Shown: piece after piece, positions 12,032 through 23,828 of the stretch
How the letters are laid out: each line of letters starts with the position of its first letter
Position numbering within the stretch: position 1 is the first letter of the stretch
NCBI GenBank assembly: GCA_964019415.1
Contig: OZ025868.1
Location: forward strand, 3,142,961-3,206,960
Source: Ianthella basta
Taxonomy: Eukaryota > Porifera > Demospongiae > Verongiida > Ianthellidae
DNA: 64,000 nucleotides
Direction of reading: 5' to 3'
Notes under the pieces: generated by a model
Database searches by the model: none
What the model was told of the DNA's origin: nothing
The model's input: the letters and a program-made list of their open reading frames with translations, nothing else
Made by a program: the position numbers and the translations under genes

Positions 12032-13747
12032 CGAGAACAGTATGTACATACTGACTGTGAGAGCTGAGCACTGGTAGTTCTAAAGAAGAGATTTGAGGTT
12101 TACCTGTATTTGAAGCACGCTCAGTTGCCATGGAAACTCTCAACCCCTCCTCCCCATGAGGAGGGAAACCCTCCATGGCCCAGTGTAACATCTCTTCTTC
12201 CACTGGCGACAGCCTCACACCATTCCGGCCACTTGGGAGAGAGTACTTCCTAGCAGGGGGTGTGGTCACTTCTTGCAGCTCCTCCCCTTTCCCAGCCCCT
12301 TTCTTCTTTCCTTCCTTCTCTATCTTTTGTTTACCAGGAGTAAGGCTGTCCTCATTGCTGCCCGAGGATGGCTTCTCTTCATCACTTGATGAAGAAGCTG
12401 ACGTCTCTTCCTTGGGAGTTGCAGCTGTAAATTCTTTCCCACAGCGTTTGGCAGCCTCCTGCAGCACACACATGTAGCAAGCAATGACATAAAGAGTGCA
12501 CAGAAAGAAGTTAAGCATTATGTTAAGCAACAGTACCAGACTAGTATGAGATACGAAATGAAGTTACAAACTTGCTTCCTGCACATCTTGCATGCATGTA
12601 CAGGTATAGTGAAGCGCAATTCAATTATCATTGTCTGTCTTGGACACTAAGACTCCACTAAGTGTCTATTTACCCAACACACTATCTATTGACAACAACA
12701 ACAACAACAGCTCCACTGCTATTACAAATTAATAGCAACAACACACCTTCATTATGGCAATAATCCCCTTTCTGTAGGGGCCCTTCAACTTGTTCAGGAC
12801 AACCCTCTCTGAAAAGTGGATGAGGGAATCCACATTCTCGTAGGGGATCTGAACACAGAAGACATACAAAACAGATGCACCCAATTATCCCAAAACCACA
12901 AGAAACCGACTATCATTCAAGCGGCACAGTTATCTGCATAACAACAGAATAAGTAGCTTCAGGCTATAGGACTGAGCCCTCACCAGAAGCAAACCTAGTG
13001 CAGGCACAATGTGGCCAAAACTAAGCTTACCGCCAGACAACACAGAAAACTAATCTCAACAATAAAGCTTCAAGCAGCGACAAACCAACAAAAGTCTTTA
13101 ATATGCATGTAAAGGCTACTGCCACCGGATCCACTCACGTCAGACACCTGGTTCTCCCCATACCACCGGATCCAGCTGTGGTTAGGCGGAGGTAAGGGCA
13201 TTCCAATTTCATGGTGGCTTGCTACACGCCCAGGCCACCAGTCATAGCCCTTCAACTTGCCAAACACAAGAGTGCCAATGCTGAAAGGAGGTGGTACTAT
13301 TTCCACATCCACCTCCTCCCCCTTGCTGCCTCCCTCCTCCTCGATAGAAGCCATGTCTCTGCTCACTGGCTCCTCAGTTGGGACTGGACTATCAATGAGG
13401 TCCAATTTCGCTTTGTTGCTGCTTTTCTGTGGAGTGACACCGCTGAATAGTGATCTACGCACTGCTTCATTGTCAACTACATTGCGGCTGGGCGTTGCAC
13501 TTTCTTCTGAAGACTTCTTCTTTCTCTGTTTCTTCATTTTCAGCTCCTCAAACTCCACCTCGTGTAGGATTTGAAACTGGAAGAAATCTGTAGCTGATCT
13601 CTTTCGTGAGCTGCGGCGCACAAACAGTTTCCTGTCACGCTCTCCCTCTGTGTCAGACGACTGTCTAGACTCTGAAACTTTACCAGCACCATCGGGTGTC
13701 TCAGGTGGAGTCAAGTATACTTCTCCATTGCCAGAATTTGAGTCCAT
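7065..13747 (-). CDS. DNMT3: DNA (cytosine-5)-methyltransferase 3 (de novo)
   Basis: Sets new 5-methylcytosine marks in the nucleus. Sixteen coding exons: 13747-13139, 12848-12747, 12458-12104, 11906-11709, 11426-11385, 11102-10975, 10462-10398, 10124-10070, 9958-9839, 9528-9444, 9366-9290, 8990-8834, 8551-8403, 8260-8099, 7725-7604, 7257-7065. They total 2619 nt, an exact frame for 872 aa (vertebrate DNMT3A is about 910). An acidic/basic N-terminus precedes a PWWP domain (DWWPG at residues 169-173; reads H3K36 methylation in the family). A Cys-rich ADD domain follows (about 430-540; senses unmethylated H3K4). The catalytic domain has motif I FDGIATG (581-587), the nucleophile in PCN (Cys650), [21 protein letters not shown] and a C-terminal [15 protein letters not shown]. 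The exon 4 donor appears to be GC (11708-11707). A 5' untranslated exon probably lies upstream, since an acceptor sits six bases before the ATG. All key residues are present. Confidence 0.96.
8622..8712. repeat. (CA)n array with a (CG)n/(CA) interruption
   Basis: A 90 bp CA run in a DNMT3 intron, interrupted near 8680 by a run of alternating CG dinucleotides. Alternating purine-pyrimidine DNA of this kind favours the left-handed Z form. Confidence 0.9.
10130..10340. repeat. 21 bp minisatellite in a DNMT3 intron
   Basis: About nine to ten copies of the unit TCACTCCTACCACACCTCATG fill most of the 270 bp intron between two ADD-domain exons. Because 21 is a multiple of three, the array is open in several frames, but it is intronic and not conserved coding sequence. 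Confidence 0.9.
11956..12029. repeat. (TG)n microsatellite
   Basis: An uninterrupted TG run of about 37 units in the DNMT3 intron between exons 3 and 4. Confidence 0.95.
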
Positions 13748-14847
13748 CTCAACCTGGCAGAAGATGAATAACAGTACCACCAACTCACAATCACACACTA
13801 TGTGTCTGTATGCACTGTACCCACTATGTAGTCTGCAGCTAGGTGAGAAGGCTCCATACTTACATGACCTGGTTTACTTCTTCTGCTACATCTCATTCAC
13901 AATACATGAGAGGAATGGGGACACAGTTTAACATACCATCTTGCATTGCATTACATGGGACTTAAGAAGCGTCATAAAGTGACCTGGTTGCATAGACCAG
14001 CTCTACTGCATGTTACAACGGACCACTGCAGAGGGTGTTATACCCAACAATGGAATAGGGTCAAAGTTCCCTACGAAGCAGCTGGTGGCTCAAAGTGTTA
14101 CCATTTTTGGAAGCAGACATTTCTGTGTAGCATCAACACACACACATTCTAGGACCAGCTGAGTTGCACATCAATTATATTCACAAGGTGCCCAGCCAAT
14201 CAGTTGCCACTTCAACATCCCATATTTTCGCCTGCAAATGGTTGATGGTCTGATCCACGTGGATCTCTGCCATCCAGCACATAACTACACTGTATAACAT
14301 ACAGGCAACTAGGCGAAAAACACACTACCACACACACACTATGCTGTTTCAAGACACGTACAGGATAAGGTCTATAGTCATGTCCACGTACCAACAGTCT
14401 TCGAAACGGAAATAATCAGCTCAGTGGTTTTTTGCTGACATAACAATTCGACTCCCACCTTTATATAGCAAGAGCTACATAACCCACAGACCACTTAATT
14501 TCCGCTCTGCAAACAGCCTGCACTCCTACAGGGTGCTTCAGTGCCGTACAGCTCTACTTAATTGCTAGCGGCGAAAAAGCCAAATCACTGCTACTGCTAC
14601 ACTACACTCCACAACAAACAGAAACAGTAAAGACTGTGGGAGTGGGTATTTAATGCAATATATTGAAATAATCTGGAAATAAATCAACTTACAGCAATAC
14701 ATACAAGACTGAAAAAGTGGCAAAACGAAGTAGCTCAGCGGCGAAAAGCTCACAATTCCACAGTCCTGCGTGCACACCCCTGTCTCCTTGCGGGTTTACC
14801 TAGTGTAACGATATTCATTGAGTGTGACGCGCCTTGCATCAGGAAAA
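13748..14847. promoter_or_regulatory. Divergent promoter interval, DNMT3 / NDUFS2
   Basis: The 1.1 kb between the start codons of two divergent genes. On the minus strand a strong donor (GTAAGT, about 14692-14687) and another (GTAAAC, about 14799) are candidates for the end of a DNMT3 5' untranslated exon, joining the acceptor just before the DNMT3 ATG. No clear TATA box is placed. I find no open frame with coding character. Confidence 0.45.
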
Positions 14848-16331
14848 ATGGCTGCGTTTAGTCGAGCGTTTGCTCAGTTTCGCCCAGCTTTGGTGTCTTT
14901 AGCGAGAACAACCAGAAATAATAGCTCTCGCCTAACCGCTTACAATGCGGCAAGGTTTGTTTAATATGTATTCTGTTGCGTCTAATTGCGTGAATTTGTC
15001 TTGGAGCCTTCTCCTTTGTGTTTTGTGTGTCTATTGGCAGTTGTTGTGTGTAAGGGGTTCTGTGCATCCTTCGTGTGTGTATTGTGCCGCTGCTAGATGT
15101 TACTCGAGTACCAAGTCTAAGCCAGAAGCGAAGGATACCTTGTACGCTCCTCTGAAGCTTCCAGGTGAACTGGGGACCATGACCGGCAGTGTGATGTATC
15201 CAGATGAGAAGTCTGCAGTGTGGGATGTCAACAGTGAGTGGTACACTCTTTCATACGTTTTTTGTGTTTTGTACAAGCACATACATCATTGGATGTGCAT
15301 AAACATGTGCATACTGACACAACCTGCCCCTCTCCTCCACTCCCCTCCCCTCTCCTCCCCTCCACTCCCCTCCCTCTCCCCTCCCCTCCCCTCCCTCCCT
15401 TCCCTCCCCTCTCCCTCCCCTCTCTCCCCTCTCCCTCCCCTCCTTCCCCTCCCTCCCCTCTCCTCCCCTCCCCTCCCCTCCCCTCTTTTCACTCCCCTCC
15501 TTCCCCTCCCTCCCCTCCCCTCCACTCCCCTCCTCTTCCTCTCCCCTCCTCCACTCCCAGCCCCTGCCCCTGATGAGCGGCCGGTGACAAACCTGACCGT
15601 GAACTTTGGCCCCCAGCACCCTGCAGCTCACGGCGTCCTGCGACTGGTGATGGAGATCAACGGGGAGACAGTGGTACGCTGTGACCCTCACATCGGTCTG
15701 CTGCACCGAGGGACAGAGAAGCTGATTGAGTATAAAACCTACATGCAGGTGTGTGGGTGTGTCAGGGTATGTGGGTGGGTGTGGGTGGGTGTGTCAGGGT
15801 ATGTGGGTGTGTGTAGGTGTGGGTGTCAGGGTATGTGGGTGTGTGTAGGTGGGTGTGTCAGGGTATGTGGGTGTGTGTAGGTGTGGGTGTCAGGGTATGT
15901 GGGTGTGTGTAGGTGGGTGTGTCAGGGTATGTGGGTGGGTGTAGGTGGGTGTGTCAGGGTATGTGGGTGTGTGTAGGTGTGGGTGTCAGGGTATGTGGGT
16001 GGGTGTGGGTGGGTGTGTCAGGGTATGTGGGTGTGTGTATGTGTGGGTGTCAGGGTATGTGGGTGTGTGTAGGTGGGTGTGTCAGGGTATGTGGGTGTGT
16101 GTAGGTGTGGGTGTCAGGGTATGTGGGTGTGTGTAGGTGGGTGTGTCAGGGTATGTGGGTGTGTTATGTTAGAGCGTGTAACCGCCATGTCCTCTACCTC
16201 GTCTTCCCCCAGGCCCTTCCCTACTTTGACCGACTGGACTATGTCTCCATGATGTGTAACGAACAGTGCTTTTCGCTGGCCATTGAGAACCTCCTTGGCA
16301 TTGCAGTGCCTCCCAGAGCAAAATTCATCAG

Positions 16332-16365
<34 letters not shown>

Positions 16366-16625
16366 GTGGGGAATTCCATAGCCATGATCTCAGGATGGTT
16401 ACTCTGATGCCGTCACTCAAAGCCGTACCTCACCTCTCTCATCTCATGGGTCTTGCAAGCCCATAGATGAGTACCCCTACTGCACCGAGGGGGCCATGTG
16501 ACTGGGGTGATAAGGCTGGTGTCTGCAGTCGACAAGGCTACTTTCTTGTTGCCACCTGCTGGCTCACCCCATTCATGGGGTCCACATAGCCAAGTCTTGG
16601 CTGTGGTATTACAAGTACTAGTTAT

Positions 16626-16665
<40 letters not shown>

Positions 16666-16856
16666 ATGGGTCTGCCTGTGTGTATTCTGTGTCATGTCCC
16701 TCAAACCCTTCTTTCCCTCCCTCCCTCCGCTGTCTGCAGTCATGTTTGCCGAGATCACTAGACTGCTCAACCACATCATGGCCATATGTAGCCACATCTT
16801 GGACATCGGAGCAAACACACCATTTGTGTGGCTGTTTGAGGAAAGGGAAAAGGTGC

Positions 16857-16949
<93 letters not shown>

Positions 16950-19900
16950 GCATGCATGCTTCTCCCCTGGATATCAGGCTGGCTCTACAAAACTTCATCT
17001 ACTTACGTACATAATTATGTCGGTACGTATTGTCTGTGCATGTTATATGCACATATACTATTTATAGGAGAGACACAATTTGAACAGTGAGCTCCATTGT
17101 GGTCAATGGGATGTTGTTTGCTTGTCTTATCCTATGGGATGCAGCCTGTTTGTGATCATTATCAGGCAATCCATCACATCATTGTTAAACGCCTCAGGGT
17201 AGCAATTGGTGTGCCTGAGGGTGAATGACTCTGCACCCCCCAGTTGCTTCTTTGGCACCTTGTGTTGTGTCATGTTTGGGAAGTTACAGCGGATTTATGC
17301 AACCTTGCAACAGCTCCCCACCATGGGCAGTTGTTACCTAGGATACGGATTGGTACTGTACACACCTATAACATGTCGCCCTGTTCGTATCCTAGGTAAC
17401 GACTACCCAGGTTTGGGAACTGTTGCAAGGTTGCATAATCAGCTGTACAATCTAGCTGTTGTCTCATCTGTGTGTGGGGGGGGAGGGAGATGTCTGTGTC
17501 AGAGAAAGGAGGTGGAAGACCAGGGAATAGCAAATGACTCAACTTGTCACAGAGTTGCTGTTTGTTCCCTTATTCTGATCTTCTTCCCTGTCATGTCCCC
17601 AGATGATGGAGTTCTACGAGCGTGTCTCAGGAGCCCGTATGCACGCAGCTTACATACGACCAGGAGGTGTAGCCCAGGTAAGGGGGGGAGACAAGGACCC
17701 TCTGCTGATCTGTTAGTCCACCTAGTTCCTTCACACCATATACATCCATGTCGTATGACTCTTTGATCTGAATTTGCAAATCTACTTTAGCGGCCATTGT
17801 TGCTCAGTCCTTGTAGACCGTACGCTAACCAGTGTGATGTCACTACCAAAATGGCCGCTTCCATTAAGATCAGTTTACGAACAGTACAACTTGCCTTTGC
17901 CCGGTAATTGGTTACCAGTTGTTTGGTATTGTGCCAATGTGTTGTACGTATAGGGTCTTCTAACTATATTTGCCTATTGAGTGTAGCAAACAACTCTTTA
18001 GCTGGCCATCACAGCCATTAATGCATCCTACAAGTAACATGGCATTAATGCTACTGTTGCCCCATGGCCATCCCTGGCACATCATCTGTGGGTTGACTGT
18101 GAGAGCCCATAGCAATGAAGGTCACCTACCTTGTAGTGATATAATAATCTACTTAAAAAGTGTACCGGTAGGTGGATTGGCGTCACACTTGTCCCTAGTC
18201 ACTGACCTATTTATGGTCATATGTAGAGCCGTTCAATCACTCAGCTGAAGGTGACCAGCAGAGGAGATTGGTGCCAGTCAGTAGTCCTCCTAGTCTTCGA
18301 ACAAGCTTGAGATAACCTTGAGATCTAATTAGGCCTTGTGGTGTGTTTCAGTTCAATGTGGTTGTTGACCTTCCCTGTTGCAGGATCTTCCACTTGGTCT
18401 AATGGACGACATCTATAGCTTCATTACAAAGTTTGCCACTCGTGTGGATGAAGTGGAAGAAGTGAGTGATTTGAACACAAGACGCTGTCAGTCATCCTCC
18501 CTCCACAGTTGCTAGTGTGTAGAGGTGGTTAGCCGTTTGGAGATGTGGTTTTGTTGGTTCCAGTTACAAACCCATAGTAGGCTTTCAGTGGGTTGAATCA
18601 ACACTACGTATGTGTGCGTGCGTGTGCGCATACACATGGATGCACACCCGCACACACACACGTGCATACACGCACACAGCCATGCCTTGAGCTGAGATAA
18701 AACAGAGCATGCTCTCGGGAGCGTGACTGCCCTCTCTCTTTGTTTCTTTGGTTGTCATTGAGGTTTGGTAAGACCCTCCCCTCCAGCCGCAATTCTTGTT
18801 GTTTTAGTGCATTTTGGGCTGTCTTACCTTGCAGTGGTGTGATCAGTGACTGAGTATTGTGCAGTACAGCATTCATTGTTGTTGGAGACCCTTTCATGGT
18901 CACCTCTCCCAAGACAATGTCTGTGACCTTTCTACATTCCCTGTGGTTTTGCCAGTATGTGCGTGTTTTGGGTGGGTGACCAGATATGCTCTGTGTCCCG
19001 CCCACTCTGCAGGTGGTGACTGGTAACCGTATATGGAAGCAGCGTGTGGTGGACATTGGTGTGGTCTCAGCACAACAGGCCATGGACTGGGGCTTCAGGT
19101 GGGGGGGGAGGGGGGTTAATGTGTGCGCTGCTTTGGGGTGGAGGGGTAGGGGTGGGGATGGCTAGGATGGTTCTGGTGTGGGTGTGTGGGATGTAGGCAC
19201 ACTTGTCTATTGTAGACATCGCAATTCATGGTTTGTCAGAAACTTTAAGAAGCTTGGACAGATTGCTCTTAGAGTCCTATTGAGTTGGAGCAGTGAATCT
19301 TAACAACAAGTGGCTGTATGCACACCTGTATGGGACGCCTATGTTGTCGCTGTCTTCACCAGACCCTCCTCACCTCCTTCCCTTCCGCTCCCAGTGGTGT
19401 GATGCTGAGGGGGTCTGGGGTGAAGTGGGACCTGAGGAAGGTGCAGCCGTACGATGCCTACGATCAAGTGGAGTTTGATGTGCCCATTGGTCGCCATGGT
19501 GACTGCTACGACAGGTGGGTGGGTCCTAGGGGAGTGTGGTGAAGTGGGAGTGTTGGGAGGGTTAAATAAGCATATGAAAGAATGGACCTGGTCTCTGTAG
19601 AGAGGTGGTCTTGTAGCAGAGGTGCTTCATGTGTGGTGGAATACACTATGGGGAGGTTGAGGGACTGGTCTCTGTAGAGAGGTGGTCTTGTAGCAGAGGT
19701 GCTTCATGTGTGGTGGAATACACTGAGGGGAAGTTGAGGGACTGGTCTCTGTAGAGAGGTGATCTTGTAACAAAGGTGCTTCGTGTGTGGTGGAATACAC
19801 CATGCAGAAGTTGAGGGACTGGTCTCTGTAGAGAGGTGGTCTTGTAGCAGAGGTGCTTCATGTGTGGTGGAATGCACCATGCAGAAGTTGAGGGACTGGT

Positions 19901-21601
19901 CTCTGTAGAGAGGTGGTCTTGTAGCAGAGGTGCTTCGTGTGTGGTGGAGTACACCATGCAGAAGTTGAGGGACTGGTCTCTGTAGAGAGGTGATCTTGTA
20001 ACAGAGGTGCTTCATGTGTGGTGACATACACCATGCAGAAGTTGAGGGACTGGTCTCTGTAGAGAGGTGGTCTTGTAGCAGAGGTGCTTCATGTGTGGTG
20101 GAATGCACCATGCAGAAGTTGAGGGACTGGTCTCTGTAGAGAGGTGATCTTGTAGCAGAGGTGCTTCATGTGTGGTGGAATGCACCATGCAGAAGTTGAG
20201 GGACTGGTCTCTGTAGAGAGGTGGTCTTGTAGCAGAGGTGCTTCGTGTGGGGTGGAGTACACCATGCAGAAGTTGAGGGACTGGTCTCTGTAGAGAGGTG
20301 ATCTTGTAACAGAGGTGCTTCATGTGTGGTGACATACACCATGCAGAAGTTGAGGGACTGGTCTCTGTAGAGAGGTGGTCTTGTAGCAGAGGTGCTTCGT
20401 GTGGGGTGGAATACACCATGCAGAAGTTGAGGGACTGGTCTCTGTAGAGAGGTGATCTTGTAGCAGAGGTGACCCATGTGTGGTGACATACACCATGCAG
20501 AAGTTGAGGGACTGGTCTCTGTAGAGAGGTGGTCTTGTAGCAGAGGTGCTTCGTGTGGGGTGGAATACACCATGCAGAAGTTGAGGGACTGGTCTCTGTA
20601 GAGAGGTGATCTTGTAACAGAGGTGACCCATGTGTCCCCGTCTACCTTCTTCCTCAGGTACCTGTGTCGAGTTGAGGAAATGAGGCAGAGCTTGAGGATC
20701 ATCCATCAGTGCCTGAACAAGATGCCAGAAGGAGAGATCAAGGTGGACGACACCAAGGTCTCCCCTCCCAGCCGGAAGGAGATGAAGGACTCGATGGAGG
20801 CACTCATTCATCACTTCAAGCTCTTTACTGAAGGGGTTCAGGTTCCTCCTGGGGCCACCTACACAGCCATTGAGGCACCAAAGGTGAGGCGGGGGGGAGT
20901 TGTGTGAAGTGAAGAGGTTGTGTAGACGTTGTTGACAGTAGAGGCTCACTGCTGGACGGTGTGTGTCCAGTGTTCTTGCCAGGCTGTTTTTGAAGGGTAC
21001 AGAACCCTTCTTGCTTCCTTTAGAACTTTCCTTGAGGCTGTAAACATGGCACTGTACCCTCCTTGAAAGGCACAGTGCCACTAGTCATGCGGTGTGGGCA
21101 ATAGCATTTGCATGCATACACACCGTGTCCCAAGGCTCTCCCTGTATTCTGCTGGTGCACTTTGCACAGGAAGATGGCACCCTCTCCCACACCCAACCAT
21201 CCACTAGCCACTCCTCACATGACTGTTGGTCATCTGTACCCTTCTTGTATTATTTTCTGAGGAGAACACTGGGTATGTCACGCCATTCTCAACACTCTTC
21301 TCTCCGTTGTAGGGCGAATTTGGTGTGTACCTGGTCGCTGATGGAACTAGCAAGCCCTACCGCTGCAAAATAAGAGCCCCGGGCTTCTTCCACCTTGCTT
21401 CACTGGACATGATGTCACAGGGACACATGTTGGCAGATGTTGTGGCGATCATCGGTGGGTGGGGCTGTGGGTGGGGCTGAGGGTGGGGCTGTGGGTGGGG
21501 CTGTGGGTGGGGTTGGGGGTGTGGTAGAGATGTGGAGCTGCATGTGTGGGCGTGTCCGCTTGCCTGTGTATATATCAGTAGATGTTGGTTTGTGTGTATA
21601 T

Positions 21602-21696
<95 letters not shown>

Positions 21697-21835
21697 CACT
21701 ATGTATTGGTGTGCACTTGCTATTGGACCAAGAAGTGATGTTGATGTTTGCTCTGAGCACCCACCTGACCCCCTTGTTGCTCTCTACTGCATTACAGGAA
21801 CTCAGGATATTGTATTTGGAGAAGTGGACCGATAG
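14848..21835 (+). CDS. NDUFS2: NADH:ubiquinone oxidoreductase 49 kDa core subunit
   Basis: Core complex I subunit in the mitochondrial matrix arm; with the PSST subunit it forms the ubiquinone-reduction pocket. Twelve exons: 14848-14954, 15097-15233, 15561-15748, 16213-16333, 16740-16852, 17603-17677, 18384-18461, 19013-19098, 19395-19514, 20658-20883, 21313-21454, 21798-21835. They total 1431 nt, an exact frame for 476 aa (human 463). The first 40 or so residues are Arg/Ala/Ser-rich without acids, as in a matrix-targeting peptide. Conserved blocks include [16 protein letters not shown] (quinone-site His), [25 protein letters not shown] and the terminal [12 protein letters not shown]. Introns hold a 32 bp minisatellite, a 77 bp minisatellite, a foldback element and a 262 bp dispersed repeat. 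The eIF3F start codon follows 116 bp after the stop with no AATAAA between. Confidence 0.97.
15749..16166. repeat. 32 bp minisatellite beginning at a splice donor
   Basis: About 13 copies of a 32 bp G/T-only unit built on TCAGGGTATGTGGGTG, in two alternating variants (GTAGGTGTGG and GTAGGTGGGTG). The array starts directly at the GT donor of NDUFS2 exon 3 and fills most of that intron. The sense strand is almost free of C. Confidence 0.92.
16862..16947. repeat. (GT)n microsatellite at the NDUFS2 exon 5 donor
   Basis: About 43 GT units begin eight bases after the splice donor at 16853. A similar run of 15 or so units starts exactly at the preceding exon's donor (16334). Confidence 0.95.
17287..17445. 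mobile_element. 159 bp foldback element in NDUFS2 intron 5
   Basis: The outer arms are inverted copies: ATGCAACCTTGCAACAG on the left matches CTGTTGCAAGGTTGCAT on the right exactly, extending to 26 nt with mismatches. An inner pair, GTTACCTAGGATACG and CGTATCCTAGGTAAC, is also exact. Two nested perfect stems separated by small bulges suggest a MITE-type element. A structured RNA is an alternative, since the element is transcribed in the intron. Confidence 0.65.
19585..20634. repeat. 77 bp minisatellite, about 13.6 copies
   Basis: A tandem array in the NDUFS2 intron between exons 9 and 10. The unit contains GACTGGTCTCTGTAGAGAGG and TTGTAGCAGAGGTGCTTCAT. Variants recur at multiples of the unit: GTGACATACACC at about 20020 and 20330 (four units), GGGGTGGAATACACC at about 20402 and 20556 (two units). 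That points to higher-order expansion. Long minus-strand open frames with a 77-residue period are a by-product of the array. Confidence 0.95.
20968..21229 (-). repeat. 262 bp dispersed repeat, copy 1
   Basis: This intron segment of NDUFS2 is the reverse complement of 52362-52623 in the dysbindin gene, at high identity over the same 262 bp length. Shared landmarks include CCTTGAAAGGCACAGTGCCA and CATTTGCATGCATACACACC. No coding frame and no obvious terminal inverted repeats, so the class is undetermined. Confidence 0.8.
21604..21694. repeat. (TG)n microsatellite
   Basis: About 45 TG units in the last NDUFS2 intron. Confidence 0.95.
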
Positions 21836-21951
21836 CTTGTTGTTTATACGCATCATACGTGTTGTAACTGTATTACATTGTTGTACACAACCGTGGTCAT
21901 TTGATGTTACGTCAGAATTTGTAATTAGCCAAGCACGTGGTCTCCTTCAAA

Positions 21952-22515
21952 ATGGAGGGCCTCACGGTTGTCGTTCATCCCGTGGCGTTATTCTCCATCA
22001 TTGAGAGCTACCAGAGGCGACCTGAGAACGCCAAGCGAGTCATCGGGACGTTGACGGGCAAGCGAGACAAACTAGCAGTGGAAGTGAAGACGGCTTTATG
22101 CGTTCCTCACAATGAGAAGGAAGACGAGGTGAGGCCCATGATAGCTCAGGCCTGCAAACCCTGTAGTGCCCAGACATTCTGCGTTGTTTGCATGAGGGGA
22201 CTAGCACTACCTCATTCCTACTGTGCACTCAGTACGGTAAACACTAACGGTCCTCATGCACATTGATGTTCCCCATATTAAACTGGACCTTGAAAGGTAT
22301 TGATACCTTTAGTAGCCTGTATATGACGTGTCCAGTCCTTTTCCTTGTGTGCAGGTTGCTGTTAACACTGAGTTTGCCAAGGATATGTTGGAACTTCACC
22401 AACGATCCACCAAGGAGGCACCAGTGGGCTGGTGAGTGGTGCACTGAACACACTGGGACATGCCTGGACACATGCTAGTGGATATCTACGAACTCACATA
22501 TATACACCAATGCTT

Positions 22516-22581
<66 letters not shown>

Positions 22582-23157
22582 ACACACACCAATATGTGTA
22601 CACACGCATACCGTATAGCGGGAAAATTTTGCAAAAAAGATTTTGCAATTTTGTTCAAAGCCAAACATTTTGTGGTTTTTAATTTAGCAATTTCCATTCT
22701 CCAAAAGATCTCCTTGGCAGGCAAACTACTTAGTTGAAGGGAATTTTCTGTAGCACTTAAATAAATAAATCACTTCTGCACTACATGGCAGCCATCTTAT
22801 TGTAACGTTTGCTTAAATTATAATGATGGGGGAGAAATTTCTTGAATTTGGTCAAATCGCGAACCTTAAACCTCGCAAAATTTTTCCACTATATGGTATG
22901 CCGTTTATTTAAGGTGATGGGGGTGGGGGATTTGCCATGGCCGGGATCAGTGGCTAGCATGGCTAAAACTCCACAATTGAGTGAAGTCCAAGTTTGCTTG
23001 CGGCTAATTTTCCTCCTGTCGCCTCCTGTCCTATGAGCTTTCCTATGAGCTGCACTAACACACTTATGCCATTTCCATGTATTAAATATGGTGGTATCAA
23101 GGCTCTGTGTATCAGTACATGTACTGTCCTGCAGCTGTTACTTGTAGTGTAATCCCT

Positions 23158-23212
<55 letters not shown>

Positions 23213-23793
23213 ACCACCACCACCACCACCACCACCACTCCTGGGCCTCTTTCCCCCTCTCCCCCCATGGTGTACAGGTTCGCAACAGGCTGGGAGATCA
23301 CCGGTCACTCTGTGCTCATTCACGACTATTACAGTCGTATTGACCCCTACGTGGTGCACCTCACCGTGGATACAACACTCAAGAACGGGAGGATGGACAT
23401 CAAGGCATACGTGAAGTACGTTACAGCTGTAACGCACACCATCCTCTGTTGTGTTCTTTATTTGTTTTCTCTGTTGTTGTTTATTAGTTTCCTCTGTTTT
23501 GTTGTTTATTTGTTGCGTGTGTTGTGCTATTTATTTGATACATCTATCTTGCTTTCCATTAGGTCGAAGCTTGGTGTCCCTGGTAAGTCTGAAGGGACCA
23601 TTTTCACTCCAGTTCAGTGCCAGATTGGGTACTACGAGCCAGAGAGAGTGGCAGGTGTGTGGAGGGAGGGGAGGGGAGGGGAGGGGGAGGAGCTTTTTAG
23701 GTGCTGTATGTGTCTGGGGTAGGTGTGTGGTTTGTGTGTGTGTACATGTGTGTAGTGCACGCACATTCACCATACACTCACATCATACGGTCA

Positions 23794-23828
<35 letters not shown>

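Noticed and set aside
15251-15706. Minus-strand Gly/Glu/Arg-rich frame of 151 codons
   Set aside because: It is the complement of a C-rich pyrimidine tract and NDUFS2 exon 3.
15749-16166. CRISPR-like direct repeats
   Set aside because: The units are contiguous without unique spacers, and the genome is eukaryotic; this is a minisatellite.
19646-21081. Minus-strand frames of 103-253 codons with a 77-residue repeat in NDUFS2
   Set aside because: They are produced by the 77 bp intronic minisatellite; 77 is not a multiple of three, so the frame cycles every three units, and one frame also runs through real NDUFS2 exons on the other strand.
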